DNA from: Novosphingobium sp. FKTRR1
Lineage (GTDB): Bacteria > Pseudomonadota > Alphaproteobacteria > Sphingomonadales > Sphingomonadaceae
DNA length: 64,000 nucleotides
Direction of reading: 5' to 3'
NCBI RefSeq assembly: GCF_020404405.1
Contig: NZ_JAIZDA010000017.1
Span: forward strand, 1-64,000
Shown piece after piece: positions 53,302 through 62,080 of the stretch; position 1 is the stretch's first letter, and every line of letters begins with the position of its first letter. The position numbers and the translations under genes were made by a program. The notes below the pieces were generated by a model. That model had not been told where the DNA came from. It saw only the letters and a list, made by a program, of their open reading frames with translations, and did not search any database.

Positions 53302-53385
53302 ATGCGCAGCATAACCGCGATCATCTTTCCGATGATCTTGGCTGCCGGCCTCAGCGGCCTGATGTTCACCGCCACGCTCTCCTGA
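53302..53385 (+). CDS. 27-residue hydrophobic small protein
   Basis: An ORF of 27 codons (MRSITAII...TATLS) preceded by a strong ribosome site AAGGAGG at 9-base spacing and followed closely by a Rho-independent terminator. The peptide is one predicted membrane helix with a short basic N-terminus. It could be a small membrane protein or toxin-like peptide. I do not recognise a family. Ribosome site, complete stop and terminator together support that it is real. It shares a 246-base divergent region with guaA. Confidence 0.55.
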   Translation: MRSITAIIFPMILAAGLSGLMFTATLS

Positions 53386-53410
53386 GCGGTACGGGAACAG
53401 CCAATTCAGC

Positions 53411-53450
53411 AAAAGCGGCTGCCTTTACCCATGAAGGCAGCCGTTTTGCT
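53411..53450 (+). terminator. Rho-independent terminator after the 27-aa gene
   Basis: GGCTGCCTT (53417-53425) pairs perfectly with AAGGCAGCC (53434-53442), loop of 8, followed by GTTTTGCTTT; an AAAA run precedes the stem. It ends about 30 bases before the gluQ-RS start and would insulate it. Confidence 0.85.
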
Positions 53451-53480
53451 TTGTCTGGCGGGCGCGCTACACGCGTTCGG

Positions 53481-54326
53481 GTGACGACCTCCCGCTTCGC
53501 TCCCAGCCCCAACGGTCCGCTGCATCTGGGCCATGCCTATTCGGCGATGATCGCACATGACCGTGCCGCCAGCGATTCGGGCGAATTCCTGCTGCGGATC
53601 GAAGATATCGATGGCACCCGCAGCAAGCCCGAGCTGGCCGATGAATTCCGCGCCGACCTTGACTGGTTGCGCCTGCCCTATCGCGAGGTCACGCCGCAAT
53701 CGCAGCGCCTTGCCAGCTATCGCGATGCGGCCGACAATTTGCGCGCAATGGGGTTGATCTATCCCTGCCGCTGCACCCGCAGCCAGATCGCCGCCGCCGC
53801 AACGCGAACGGGGCCGGACGGACCGATCTATCCCGGCACCTGCCTCAACCGCCCGATCGTGCCAGAACCCGGCGTTGTCTGGCGGCTGGACATGGAGCAG
53901 GCGACCGACCTTGCAGGTCCGCTCGACTGGACCGACGAACGACGCGGCGTGCAGCAGGCAAGGCCCGAGATATTCGGCGATGTGGTGTTGTGGCGGCGCG
54001 ATGCGCCGGCCAGCTACCATCTGGCCGCAACGCTCGACGATGCCGCCGACGGCGTCAGCGTGGTGACGCGCGGTGCCGATCTGTTCGCGGCGAGCCACGT
54101 CCATCGGTTGCTGCAAGCGCTGCTCGGGCTGCCGGTGCCGGTCTGGCACCACCACCGCGTACTGGTCGAAGCCGATGGACGCAAGCTGGCCAAGCGGCGC
54201 GGCGCTCCGGCGCTGGCTGACCGGCGGCGTGCGGGCGAGGATGGTCGCGCGGTCGTGGCCGAGTTGCGCGCCGCCCTATTTGACACTGGTATTTCGCTGG
54301 CCGAAACCGTAGACCGCGAAGCATGA
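53481..54326 (+). CDS. gluQ: glutamyl-Q tRNA(Asp) synthetase
   Basis: 281 residues, the length of GluQ-RS, which glutamylates queuosine in tRNA-Asp. HLGH (HIGH-class motif, ~15-18) and KLAKR (KMSKS-class) are present, as are the zinc ligands (CRC ... YPGTC). It lacks the anticodon-binding domain of GluRS. GTG 53481 is chosen since homology (TTSRFAPSPNGPLH) starts there; the frame is open from a TTG at 53451. Its stop overlaps the next ATG by 4 bases. Confidence 0.93.
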   Translation: MTTSRFAPSPNGPLHLGHAYSAMIAHDRAASDSGEFLLRIEDIDGTRSKPELADEFRADLDWLRLPYREVTPQSQRLASYRDAADNLRAMGLIYPCRCTRSQIAAAATRTGPDGPIYPGTCLNRPIVPEPGVVWRLDMEQATDLAGPLDWTDERRGVQQARPEIFGDVVLWRRDAPASYHLAATLDDAADGVSVVTRGADLFAASHVHRLLQALLGLPVPVWHHHRVLVEADGRKLAKRRGAPALADRRRAGEDGRAVVAELRAALFDTGISLAETVDREA

Positions 54327-54556
54327 TGTACATCCTGATCCCGCTGCTGATCGTGCTCATGGGCTTGGCCGTATGGTCGCTCTTGCGCGGTATAATCGTG
54401 TTTCTGCGCACCACGCGTGAGGGGCTGGAGCGCGGCGATGCTGGCATCAAGGACATGCAGTTGCTGCAGAACAAGATGATGTTCAACCGCATCAAGTTTC
54501 AGGGTCTTGCCATCGTGGTGGTGGTCGTGATGCTGGCGGCCTCGCACACCAAGTAA
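54323..54556 (+). CDS. twin transmembrane helix small protein (HIG1-like)
   Basis: 77 residues with two predicted helices (~3-28 and ~58-74) separated by a short basic/acidic loop (FLRTTREGLERGD). This matches the alphaproteobacterial 'twin transmembrane helix small protein'/HIG1 group, which in mitochondria and some bacteria associates with cytochrome oxidase. Coupled to gluQ (ATGA overlap) and followed by the cobalamin adenosyltransferase gene, an arrangement common in this class. Confidence 0.8.
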   Translation: MMYILIPLLIVLMGLAVWSLLRGIIVFLRTTREGLERGDAGIKDMQLLQNKMMFNRIKFQGLAIVVVVVMLAASHTK

Positions 54557-54606
54557 CCGGGCGCGGGCAGCTTACGCTGGCTTTGACCGCCGGAAGGCGC
54601 AATTCG

Positions 54607-55185
54607 ATGGTAAAACTCAACAAGATCTACACCCGTACGGGCGATCAGGGCACGACCGGGCTGGTCGACGGCTCACGCCGCGCCAAGTCTGATCCGCGCA
54701 TGGTCGCGATCGGTGAGGTGGATGAGGCCAACAGCAGCATCGGTCTCGCCGCGCTTGCCGTCCCTCCGGCTACTGCTGCCGATCTGACGCGCATCCAGAA
54801 CGACCTGTTCGACCTTGGCGCCGATCTGGCCACCCCGCTTGGCGACATAGGCGGCGAGGACTTTACGCCGTCGGACATGGTGCTGCGGGTGATCCCGGCG
54901 CAAGTCGACTGGCTGGAAACCGCGATCGACGCGCTGAACGAGGCATTGCCCCCGCTGACCAGCTTCATCCTGCCCGGCGGTAGCGAAGGGGCGGGCAGGG
55001 TGCATCTGGCGCGCGCGATCTCGCGCCGGGCCGAACGTGCTGCGGTGGCGCTGGCCGAGGTCGAGCCGGTCAACCCGGCGGCGCTGGCCTATCTCAATCG
55101 CTTGTCCGACTATCTGTTCGTGCTGGCTCGCGCGCTCAACGCCGGGGCCGACCCGTTGTGGGTACCGGGGGCATCGCGCGCCTGA
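54607..55185 (+). CDS. cob(I)alamin adenosyltransferase, PduO type
   Basis: 192 residues. The signature YTRTGDQGTTGL near the N-terminus and RRAERAAVAL near the C-terminus mark the PduO/MMAB family, which makes adenosylcobalamin from ATP and cob(I)alamin. ATG 54607 follows GGAAGG. No cobalamin riboswitch is visible in the 50-base gap upstream. It is in the gluQ operon. Confidence 0.92.
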   Translation: MVKLNKIYTRTGDQGTTGLVDGSRRAKSDPRMVAIGEVDEANSSIGLAALAVPPATAADLTRIQNDLFDLGADLATPLGDIGGEDFTPSDMVLRVIPAQVDWLETAIDALNEALPPLTSFILPGGSEGAGRVHLARAISRRAERAAVALAEVEPVNPAALAYLNRLSDYLFVLARALNAGADPLWVPGASRA

Positions 55186-55292
55186 CAAGTGGCGCAACTG
55201 TGCCTGCCCGGTAAATGTCCGGTTGATGCCCGGTAGACTTCGCAAACGCAGCAGACTAACCGCCGCAGCATAACAGGCTGACGAGGTGGTCC

Positions 55293-56162
55293 ATGAACAA
55301 GGTTGCGGTCATCGGGGCGGGGCAGATGGGCTCCGGCATAGCGCAAGTCGTGGCGCAGGCGGGCATTCCCGTCTTGCTGTCCGATGTCAGCATCGCCCTT
55401 GCCACCAACGCCCGCGATCGCATCGCCAAGGGCCTTGCCCGGCTGGTGCAGAAGGAAAAGATCACTGCCGATGATGCTGCCGCTACGGTCGCACGGATCA
55501 CGCCGGTCGGTGATTACGCCCCGCTGGCCGAGGCCGATCTGATCATCGAGGCCGCGACCGAGCGCGAAGAGATCAAGCAGCGCATCTTTGCCGCAGCGGG
55601 CGAAGTGCTGGCACCCCATGCGATTCTGGCGTCGAACACCAGTTCGATCCCGATCACGCGGATGGCGGCGGTCGTGCCCGATCCGGCGCGGTTCATCGGC
55701 GTCCACTTTTTCAACCCGGTGCCGCTGATGAAGCTGGTCGAACTGATCCCGGGCCTGGCCACCGCACCGGCCACGATCGCTGCCGTGCGTACGCTGGCAG
55801 AGCGGCTGGGGAAGGAAGTTGTGCTGTCGCAGGACGAGCCGGGCTTCATCGTCAACCGCATTCTGGTGCCGATGCTGAACGAAGCAGCCTTCGTGCTGGG
55901 TAGCGGCACCGCCAGCATCGCCGATATCGACAAGGGCGTGAAGTTGGGGCTCAACCACCCGATGGGCCCGTTCGAACTGGCCGACTTCATCGGGCTGGAC
56001 ACCTGTCTTGAGATCATCCGCGTGATCTTGGCCACGACTGGCGACAGCAAGTACCGCCCGGCGCCACTGCTGGTGAAGTATGTCGAGGCCGGTTGGCTTG
56101 GCCGCAAGAGCGGGCGCGGATTCTACGATTACGCAGGCGACGTGCCGGTACCCACCCGCTGA
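55293..56162 (+). CDS. 3-hydroxybutyryl-CoA dehydrogenase
   Basis: 289 residues, the size of Hbd/PaaH. N-terminal NAD-binding motif (VIGAGQMGSGIAQ), SNTSSIP, catalytic His in GVHFFNPVPLMKLVE and a C-terminal 3HCDH domain (GLNHPMGPFELADFIGLD). It interconverts 3-hydroxybutyryl-CoA and acetoacetyl-CoA, which could link to the PHA genes elsewhere in the window, although the (S)-specific enzyme is not itself a PHA precursor enzyme. Confidence 0.92.
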   Translation: MNKVAVIGAGQMGSGIAQVVAQAGIPVLLSDVSIALATNARDRIAKGLARLVQKEKITADDAAATVARITPVGDYAPLAEADLIIEAATEREEIKQRIFAAAGEVLAPHAILASNTSSIPITRMAAVVPDPARFIGVHFFNPVPLMKLVELIPGLATAPATIAAVRTLAERLGKEVVLSQDEPGFIVNRILVPMLNEAAFVLGSGTASIADIDKGVKLGLNHPMGPFELADFIGLDTCLEIIRVILATTGDSKYRPAPLLVKYVEAGWLGRKSGRGFYDYAGDVPVPTR

Positions 56163-56167
56163 GGTAA

Positions 56168-56180
56168 CTACGTTACGTAG
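56168..56180. repeat. 13-bp perfect palindrome CTACGT-T-ACGTAG
   Basis: Lies 6 bases after the stop of the 3-hydroxybutyryl-CoA dehydrogenase gene, in the 273-base gap before the DUF486 gene. Too short and lacking a T-tract for a terminator, so a regulator site is possible. The rest of the gap shows no gene I can support. Confidence 0.35.
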
Positions 56181-56435
56181 CAATGCGGAATTGCCCATTA
56201 ACCTGCGCGGGAGGACAAAGAACAGGCCTCGCGCGCAGCCTCCTGCGCACCCCAATTGCCCGTCGCTGACGCGGCGCGCGGGGCTCCATCGTGATCTGAC
56301 CGACCCTTCATCTGGCCACGCCCGGCCAGCAGGCGTCGATACGGCGCATCCTTCTCACAGGTCACGATGATGCGGCTTGTGCCGCCCTGCCCGGCGGCAC
56401 ATTGGGTACAGCTCCCGAAGTAAGGAGAGTGCCCT

Positions 56436-56783
56436 TTGCCGACCATTCTGTTGCTGGCGTTGTCCAACGTGTTCATGACGGCCGCATGGTACTGGCACTT
56501 GCGCGGTGGCCCACAAGTTGCCGAGGCCCGCCCGATCGCCATGGTGATCGCCATAAGCTGGGGGCTGGCGCTGTTTGAATATTGTCTGGCGGTTCCGGCC
56601 AACCGCATCGGCTTTGCCGCAGGATGGAGCGCGGGGCAGCTCAAGGTCACGCAGGAAGCGATCGCACTGGTGGTGTTCGGTCTGTTCATGGTGTTCGTGC
56701 TGGGCGAACCCTTGAGCTGGCGCCATCTGGCCGCTTTTGCCTGCATCATGGCGGCGGTCGGCTTCCTTTTCATTGGGCGCTAG
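56436..56783 (+). CDS. DUF486/DMT-family small membrane protein
   Basis: 115 residues with about four predicted helices, matching the DUF486 family of the drug/metabolite transporter superfamily (FMTAAWYWHL, ANRIGFAAGWSAGQLKV, QEAIAL). The start is TTG at 56436, supported by AAGGAGAG 9 bases upstream and by the family's usual N-terminus (PTILLLALSNVFM). The substrate is unknown. Confidence 0.85.
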   Translation: MPTILLLALSNVFMTAAWYWHLRGGPQVAEARPIAMVIAISWGLALFEYCLAVPANRIGFAAGWSAGQLKVTQEAIALVVFGLFMVFVLGEPLSWRHLAAFACIMAAVGFLFIGR

Positions 56784-56889
56784 GCGGCGACGCGAAGCCG
56801 GAAGTCCCCTCAGGGTCATCGCTGCGCAAGGGTGCGGAGCGTAGCGGGCCGTATCAGGCCCATGCCCGATCAAGGCGCATGGTCAGGTC

Positions 56890-57324
56890 ATGAAAAACCC
56901 GATCATCCGCATCCTGTCCTTGGCCGTGCTGGCCGCAGCGCCCCTGTCCGTCGATGCCGGAGCAGCGGACACCCCGCGCTTTGCCGACTGCATCGGCAAT
57001 CATCGCGTCACCTGCGTGGTCGACGGCGATACCTTCTGGCTCGATGGCACCAAGATCCGCATCGCCGACATCAACGCTCCTGAAACCAGCCATCCGTCCT
57101 GCCCGTACGAGGCGCAACTGGGAGCGCAGGCCACCCGCCGCCTTACCGAACTGCTCAACGCCGGAGCTTTTACCCTCACCACCGAGGGCCGCGCGACGGA
57201 TCGCTATGGCCGGGCCTTGCGCGTGGTCATGCGCGGTCGACAAAGTCTGGGGCGGGCATTGGTGGATGCGGGACTGGCCGAGGCGTGGACCGGCCACCGC
57301 CGCAACTGGTGCGGCGCGGGTTAG
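56890..57324 (+). CDS. secreted thermonuclease-like (SNase) protein
   Basis: 144 residues. A signal peptide (1-~25) precedes a staphylococcal-nuclease fold: VVDGDTFWLDGTKIRIADINAPE (active-site Asp/Arg/Glu) and RATDRYGRALRV (second Arg). It probably cuts nucleic acids in the periplasm. It ends 9 bases from the convergent TetR gene. Confidence 0.85.
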   Translation: MKNPIIRILSLAVLAAAPLSVDAGAADTPRFADCIGNHRVTCVVDGDTFWLDGTKIRIADINAPETSHPSCPYEAQLGAQATRRLTELLNAGAFTLTTEGRATDRYGRALRVVMRGRQSLGRALVDAGLAEAWTGHRRNWCGAG

Positions 57325-57333
57325 GCGCCGTGG

Positions 57334-57969
57334 TCAGGCCGCGCGCAGTCCGGTCATGCCCTTGGCGCCACGATCCTGCGCCGACAGCCCGTCGAACACG
57401 GCGTCGATGATGCGGGCGAGCTTGTCCTCGGTCAGCCGCTCCATCAGCTGGCTCATCGTCGTCAGCGAACAGTAAGGCGCGACCATCTGGTTGACGAGGC
57501 TGATCGTTTCGTCGACGTCGAGCCCGACGAAGAAGCCCTCGCCCATCGCTTCACCGATGATCACGCCAAGGTAGTGGTCGGCCAGATCGACATAGCTGCG
57601 CACTTGTTCGAAATATTCATCGCCCAGTTCCATGTAGGTCTGGTGTGCCGTCGGATCGGCGCGCCAGGCGTCGCGGATCATCACGAAGCGGCGCGCAAAG
57701 AATTCGTACATCTTGCGGCGGGCGGGCAGTTCGCTGGCGACGACTTCGTCCATCACCGCCACCTTGGGGCGGAACCAGTACTCGGCCACCGCTTCGAACA
57801 ATGCGTCCCTGCTTTCGAAATGACGCGACACGGCTGCTGGCGACTGCCGGGCATGAGCCGCCAGATCCTGAATGGTCAGCACGCGGCTGCCCCGTTCGAC
57901 GATCAGCGAACAGGCCAGTTCGACCAGTCGTTCCCGTTCGTCCTCAACATCGTTTCGCGGACGCGCCAT
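57334..57969 (-). CDS. TetR-family transcriptional regulator
   Basis: 211 residues. The N-terminal HTH (~10-55: LTIQDLAAHARQSPAAVSRHF) is typical of TetR. The ligand-binding C-terminal domain is not recognisable in detail. It is divergent from the 5'-nucleotidase gene (134 bases between starts), which is a possible target. Confidence 0.9.
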   Translation of the reverse strand: MARPRNDVEDERERLVELACSLIVERGSRVLTIQDLAAHARQSPAAVSRHFESRDALFEAVAEYWFRPKVAVMDEVVASELPARRKMYEFFARRFVMIRDAWRADPTAHQTYMELGDEYFEQVRSYVDLADHYLGVIIGEAMGEGFFVGLDVDETISLVNQMVAPYCSLTTMSQLMERLTEDKLARIIDAVFDGLSAQDRGAKGMTGLRAA

Positions 57970-58103
57970 TATTCAAACCCCGGTTCAGTCACATCAATTC
58001 TAGGTACTATGCCGCCCAGTTTCAACCAAGCCTGCCTTCAACCGGCAACGTCGATCGACTAAAGGGCTCCGCACAGCATCGCCAATGTCCGAGGTCGCTT
58101 GTC

Positions 58104-59930
58104 ATGATTAGTACCCTGTGCCGTATTCCCGTGATGGTTTCCGTCGCTGGCCTGCTTGCGATGGCGGCGCAGCCGCTCGATGCCGCACCGCACAAAGCCC
58201 GTCATCATGCCGCCCAATCACACAAAGGCGCCAAGCCGACGGCGGAGCAAGCCGTAGCGCCGATCGAAGTCGGGATCGTGGCGATCAACGATTTTCACGG
58301 CGCGCTGGAGCCGCCGCATCAGTCGGTCATCACGACCGATGTCCCCAACGCGGCTGTCAACGGCCCGCTGCAGGTGCCCGCAGGCGGCGCGGCATGGCTC
58401 GCCTCGGCGCTCGATTCGGTGCGGGCCAAGCACCGCAACCATCTGACCGTGGCAGCGGGCGACCTGATCAGCGCCTCGCAACTCGCCTCGTCGCTCTATC
58501 TCGATGAGCCTGCGATCGGCGTACTCAACCGGTTGGGCCTCGATTATGCGGCGGTCGGAAACCACGAGTTCGACCGCGGGCGCAAGGAACTGTTCCGCAT
58601 GCAGGTCGGCGGATGCGCCCGTTTCACCACGCGCCAGCCCTGCCAGCTTGAGGACTTCGAAGGGGCGCTGTTCAAGTACCTTGCCGCCAGTACCGTCGAT
58701 GAAAAGGGTGGTATGCTGTTTCCCGCCAGCGCAATCCACCCGTTCACAGATGGGCGCCATACGGTGAAGGTCGGCCTGATCGGGCTGACGCTGAAGGGCA
58801 CGCCCGATCTGGTCGCACCCGACGGGATCAAGGGGCTGACCTTCCGCGACGAAGCCGACACGATCAACGCTGAAGTGCCCAAGCTCAAGGCGCAAGGAGC
58901 CGATGCCATCGTCGTTCTGATCCATCAGGGGGGCAAGACCGACCAGCTTGACCCCAACGGCTGTGCCGACCTGACCGGTGACATCAAAGGCATCCTCGAC
59001 CGCGTCGATCCGCGCGTCGACGTGGTCGTGTCGGGCCACACGCACTGGGAATACGTGTGCGATTACGGCAAGATCAACCCGGCCAAACCCTTCCTGCTGA
59101 CCAGCGCTGGCGTCTATGGCAAGGAAGTGACCGACATCACGCTGATGATCGATCCGGTGGCCCACCGCGTCGTGACCAAGCGGGCGCACAACCTGATCGT
59201 GCAATCGCTGCCCTACACTTCGGCGCGCGGGCCGGTGTCCAATACCAATCTGGTGCCGCAGTTCCAGCCGCGCGCCGATGTGGCCGACTATGTGAAGCGC
59301 TATGTCGATGCCAGCAAGGCGTTCACCGCGCGCGCCATCGGCAAGCTGGCAGCGCCCGCGACCAAGGGTGAGGGGGCAAACACCAGCACGGGTGGTCCGC
59401 TCGGCAACATGATCGCCGATTCGCAACTGGCGGCGACCCGCAATGCAGGCGCGCAGATCGCGTTCATGAACCCGTTCGGCGTGCGCACCGCGCTGGTCCC
59501 CGCTGCCGATGGCACGATCACGTTTGGTGATATCTATGCGGTGCAGCCGTTCAACAACGTGCTGATCACCGAAACGCTGACTGGGGCCGAGATAAAAGCC
59601 GTGCTGGAACAAGGCTTCGACGACAGGGGCCCCGAGGAAGTGCTGACCCCTTCTTCCGCCTTTCGCTATGCTTTTGACCGCAGCAAGCCGGTCGGCAGCC
59701 GGATCACGGGCATGACGCTTGATGGCAAGCCGCTTGACCCTGCGGCGCGCTATCGGGTCACGATCAACAACTTCCTGGCGCAAGGGGGCGATACTTTCAC
59801 GGTGTTTGCAGGAAAGCCCGAGGCCGTGACCGGCCCGACCGATCTTGATGCGCTGGAAGCCTGGTTCAAGGGCGCCGACAAGCGCGAAGCCCCGGTTGAA
59901 GTCCGCGCAACGGCGGTGGGCCAGCCATAA
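58104..59930 (+). CDS. periplasmic 5'-nucleotidase/UshA-like metallophosphoesterase
   Basis: 608 residues. A signal peptide (1-~28) and a His/Lys-rich linker precede the metallophosphatase domain: INDFHGALEP, AGDLISAS, GNHEFDRG, VLIHQGG and VSGHTHWEY supply all metal ligands. The C-terminal 5'-nucleotidase domain has NPFGVRTAL and FNNVLITETLTG. It hydrolyses extracellular nucleotides. ATG 58104 is the start of the export signal; the frame is open far upstream but would run through the TetR promoter. Confidence 0.92.
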   Translation: MISTLCRIPVMVSVAGLLAMAAQPLDAAPHKARHHAAQSHKGAKPTAEQAVAPIEVGIVAINDFHGALEPPHQSVITTDVPNAAVNGPLQVPAGGAAWLASALDSVRAKHRNHLTVAAGDLISASQLASSLYLDEPAIGVLNRLGLDYAAVGNHEFDRGRKELFRMQVGGCARFTTRQPCQLEDFEGALFKYLAASTVDEKGGMLFPASAIHPFTDGRHTVKVGLIGLTLKGTPDLVAPDGIKGLTFRDEADTINAEVPKLKAQGADAIVVLIHQGGKTDQLDPNGCADLTGDIKGILDRVDPRVDVVVSGHTHWEYVCDYGKINPAKPFLLTSAGVYGKEVTDITLMIDPVAHRVVTKRAHNLIVQSLPYTSARGPVSNTNLVPQFQPRADVADYVKRYVDASKAFTARAIGKLAAPATKGEGANTSTGGPLGNMIADSQLAATRNAGAQIAFMNPFGVRTALVPAADGTITFGDIYAVQPFNNVLITETLTGAEIKAVLEQGFDDRGPEEVLTPSSAFRYAFDRSKPVGSRITGMTLDGKPLDPAARYRVTINNFLAQGGDTFTVFAGKPEAVTGPTDLDALEAWFKGADKREAPVEVRATAVGQP

Positions 59931-59953
59931 GGCGACGCCCTCACAGGCAGCGC

Positions 59954-60442
59954 CTAGCCCAGCAGCCAGTGCCCCAGCAGGCGCTCGAACGGAAAGGTGA
60001 AGAACCCGGCGATCAGCAGGGCTCCGATGACCAATCCGCGCGCAGTGCGGCGGTGGCGGCTGACGTCATGTCGCCGGGCCGCCAGCACCAGCAAGGGCAC
60101 GGTGACGATGACAAAGGCCGATAGCAGGTGGATCGGGCTGAACGCACCGTTGCCGATCTGCCGCACGGCCAGACTGTCCATGGCCGATGCCAGCATCGCG
60201 CCCGCCCAGACATAGCCCAGCACGCGGTGGCGGCGGGTGCCGCGCCTTTGCCACAGCAGCACGGGTGTAACTCCCAGCGCCACCACCACGGTGGCCAGAT
60301 GCAGCCACACGACCAGGGGCACTTGCGCCCATTGTGGCCGCCCGCGCAGCACGGCGGCGACAACCGCGGCCAGCAGGATCAGCACGAGCAGGCCCAGCGC
60401 GCGTTCGACCCGGTTGGGCAGGATGGAGGTGGCGCGGGTCAT
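59954..60442 (-). CDS. DUF2306-family membrane protein
   Basis: 162 residues with four to five predicted helices and the DUF2306 pattern (VPLVVWLHLATVVVALGVT, HRVLGYVWAGAML, SPIHLLSAFVIV). Histidines in the helices hint at haem or metal binding, but the function is unknown. It lies 19 bases after the acyltransferase gene and is probably co-transcribed with it. Confidence 0.83.
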   Translation of the reverse strand: MTRATSILPNRVERALGLLVLILLAAVVAAVLRGRPQWAQVPLVVWLHLATVVVALGVTPVLLWQRRGTRRHRVLGYVWAGAMLASAMDSLAVRQIGNGAFSPIHLLSAFVIVTVPLLVLAARRHDVSRHRRTARGLVIGALLIAGFFTFPFERLLGHWLLG

Positions 60443-60461
60443 GCGGCGAGACTCCCTCAGT

Positions 60462-61094
60462 TCAGGACTTCGACGCGCTTTGTTCGATCATCGCGTCGAA
60501 ATCGGCAATCCCCCGCTCGGGATGCCGTGGCGTCACGCTGCGATAGACTTCGGCCAGCACCTGCATGTCGGCGCGATAATCGCCGCTGGGCATCAACGCC
60601 GGGCCCAGCCCGCCGGTGCGGGTGGCATAGTCCATGAAGCCCACGACCATCGGCACCCCGGCTTGGCGTGCTATGTGATAGAAGCCGGTGCGCCATTGCC
60701 CGACCCGGCCGCGCGTGCCTTCGGGCGCGATGGTCAGGATGAACGGTTCGCCCTTCGCGAATTCGGCGACCATCGCCTTGACCATATCGCTGCGCGCGGA
60801 ACGGTCGACCGGCACCCCGCCCATGTCGTGCATGAAACGGCCCATCGGCCAGCGGAACAGGCTGTCCTTGGCGATGAAGCGCGGCTGGATGCCAAGTTCG
60901 TTGGCAAGGCCAAGAAAATACACGAAGTCCCAGTTCGAAGTATGCGGCGCGGCGATCAGCACATAACGCCCGTCGGGCGGCGGCGATCCAACCGCTTTCC
61001 ACCCGTTGAAGCGGTAAAACGCCAGCAGCGCGCGCTTCACCAGTCTTGAGGCAAGGCTCGGCCTACGGTCGCTCAGGCCGCCATTCGTCGTCAT
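60462..61094 (-). CDS. PlsC-type 1-acyl-sn-glycerol-3-phosphate acyltransferase-like protein
   Basis: 210 residues. Acyltransferase motif I HTSNWD (H-x4-D), motif III-type APEGTRGRVGQW and a hydrophobic N-terminus are visible. It acylates a lipid such as lysophosphatidate, but the acceptor is uncertain since this short group is distinct from canonical PlsC. Confidence 0.85.
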   Translation of the reverse strand: MTTNGGLSDRRPSLASRLVKRALLAFYRFNGWKAVGSPPPDGRYVLIAAPHTSNWDFVYFLGLANELGIQPRFIAKDSLFRWPMGRFMHDMGGVPVDRSARSDMVKAMVAEFAKGEPFILTIAPEGTRGRVGQWRTGFYHIARQAGVPMVVGFMDYATRTGGLGPALMPSGDYRADMQVLAEVYRSVTPRHPERGIADFDAMIEQSASKS

Positions 61095-61236
61095 CGTCTA
61101 CTCTCCCCCGTCCACAGACCTAGCGAGGTTTGCACGCGCTGTCGAATGCAGGGGGCGAATGCGGGAATGGCGCGATGCTTGCCCTGCGCCCGCCACCGCC
61201 CTATCGCGCGGGGCGAAGCGCAAGAAGGATACCGGC

Positions 61237-61683
61237 ATGGGCGTGTTGAACAATCCGAAGTTGCACGCGATCATCAAGTCGGGCTGGCACGGCACCTGCC
61301 CGCGCTGCGGCAAGGCGTCGATGTTCCAAAGCTGGCTGAAGCTGCAAAAGAACTGCCCATCGTGCGGGCTGGACTACAGCTATGCCAATGCCGACGATGG
61401 CCCGGCGTTTTTTGCACTTTGCATCACCGCCTTTCCGCTGACCTTCATCGCGGTGTGGCTGGAAGTGACCTACAGCCCGCCATGGTGGGTCCACGTGCTC
61501 ACTTCGGTGCCGATTCTGGCGTTCGGGTGCCTCGCCTCGCTGCGCCCGTTCAAGGGTCTGCTGGTCGCCTCGCAATACATGAACAGTGCGGTCGAGGCGG
61601 GCACCGAGGATCTGTGGGCCAAGCTGAACGCGCGCGAGAAGGAACAGGGGGCGACGCCCCGCGACACAGGGGAGCAGCCATGA
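61237..61683 (+). CDS. DUF983-family membrane protein
   Basis: 148 residues. An N-terminal zinc-ribbon-like pair CPRCG and CPSCG is followed by two helices (~55-75, ~85-105), the DUF983 layout. The function is unknown. ATG 61237 has AAGAAGGA upstream. Coupled to the ArsC-like gene by ATGA. DUF983 is often near cytochrome-oxidase assembly genes, but none are here. Confidence 0.85.
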   Translation: MGVLNNPKLHAIIKSGWHGTCPRCGKASMFQSWLKLQKNCPSCGLDYSYANADDGPAFFALCITAFPLTFIAVWLEVTYSPPWWVHVLTSVPILAFGCLASLRPFKGLLVASQYMNSAVEAGTEDLWAKLNAREKEQGATPRDTGEQP

Positions 61684-62027
61684 CCATCACACTTTACGGC
61701 ATTCCCAATTGCGATACGGTGAAGAAGGCGCGTGTCTGGCTTGACGGGCGGGGCGTTGGCTACATTTTCCATGACTACAAAAAGCTGGGTGCGGACCCGG
61801 TACGGCTGGCGGCGTGGGTCGATCAGGCGGGGCTCGATAAAGTGCTCAACCGGGCCGGAACCACGTTCCGCAAGCTGAGCGATGAGCAGAAGGCGGGGCT
61901 TGATGCGGCCAAGGCGATTGCGCTGATGGTCGAGCAACCCTCGCTGATCAAGCGGCCGATCGTGGAATACCCCGGCGGCTTGCTGGTCGGCTTCAAGGAA
62001 ACGGAATTCGGCGCCGCTTTTGCATAA
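61680..62027 (+). CDS. ArsC/Spx-family (YffB-like) protein
   Basis: 115 residues with a thioredoxin-like fold. Cys11 in GIPNCDTVKKA is the single active cysteine, and RPIVEYPGG is the YffB-type C-terminal signature. Likely a glutathione-dependent reductase rather than a true arsenate reductase. Overlaps the DUF983 stop by 4 bases. Confidence 0.88.
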   Translation: MTITLYGIPNCDTVKKARVWLDGRGVGYIFHDYKKLGADPVRLAAWVDQAGLDKVLNRAGTTFRKLSDEQKAGLDAAKAIALMVEQPSLIKRPIVEYPGGLLVGFKETEFGAAFA

Positions 62028-62080
62028 TAGGGCAGTACCGGCCCTGTTCAGCGCGCCCCTTCGATGCTATCTACAGCCCT

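Noticed and set aside
54557..54606. Cobalamin riboswitch before the adenosyltransferase gene
   Set aside because: The gap is only 50 bases and has no B12-box-like sequence.
56198..56435. Minus-strand small gene in the gap before DUF486
   Set aside because: The open frame continues as antisense of DUF486; no ribosome site or start near the non-overlapping part.
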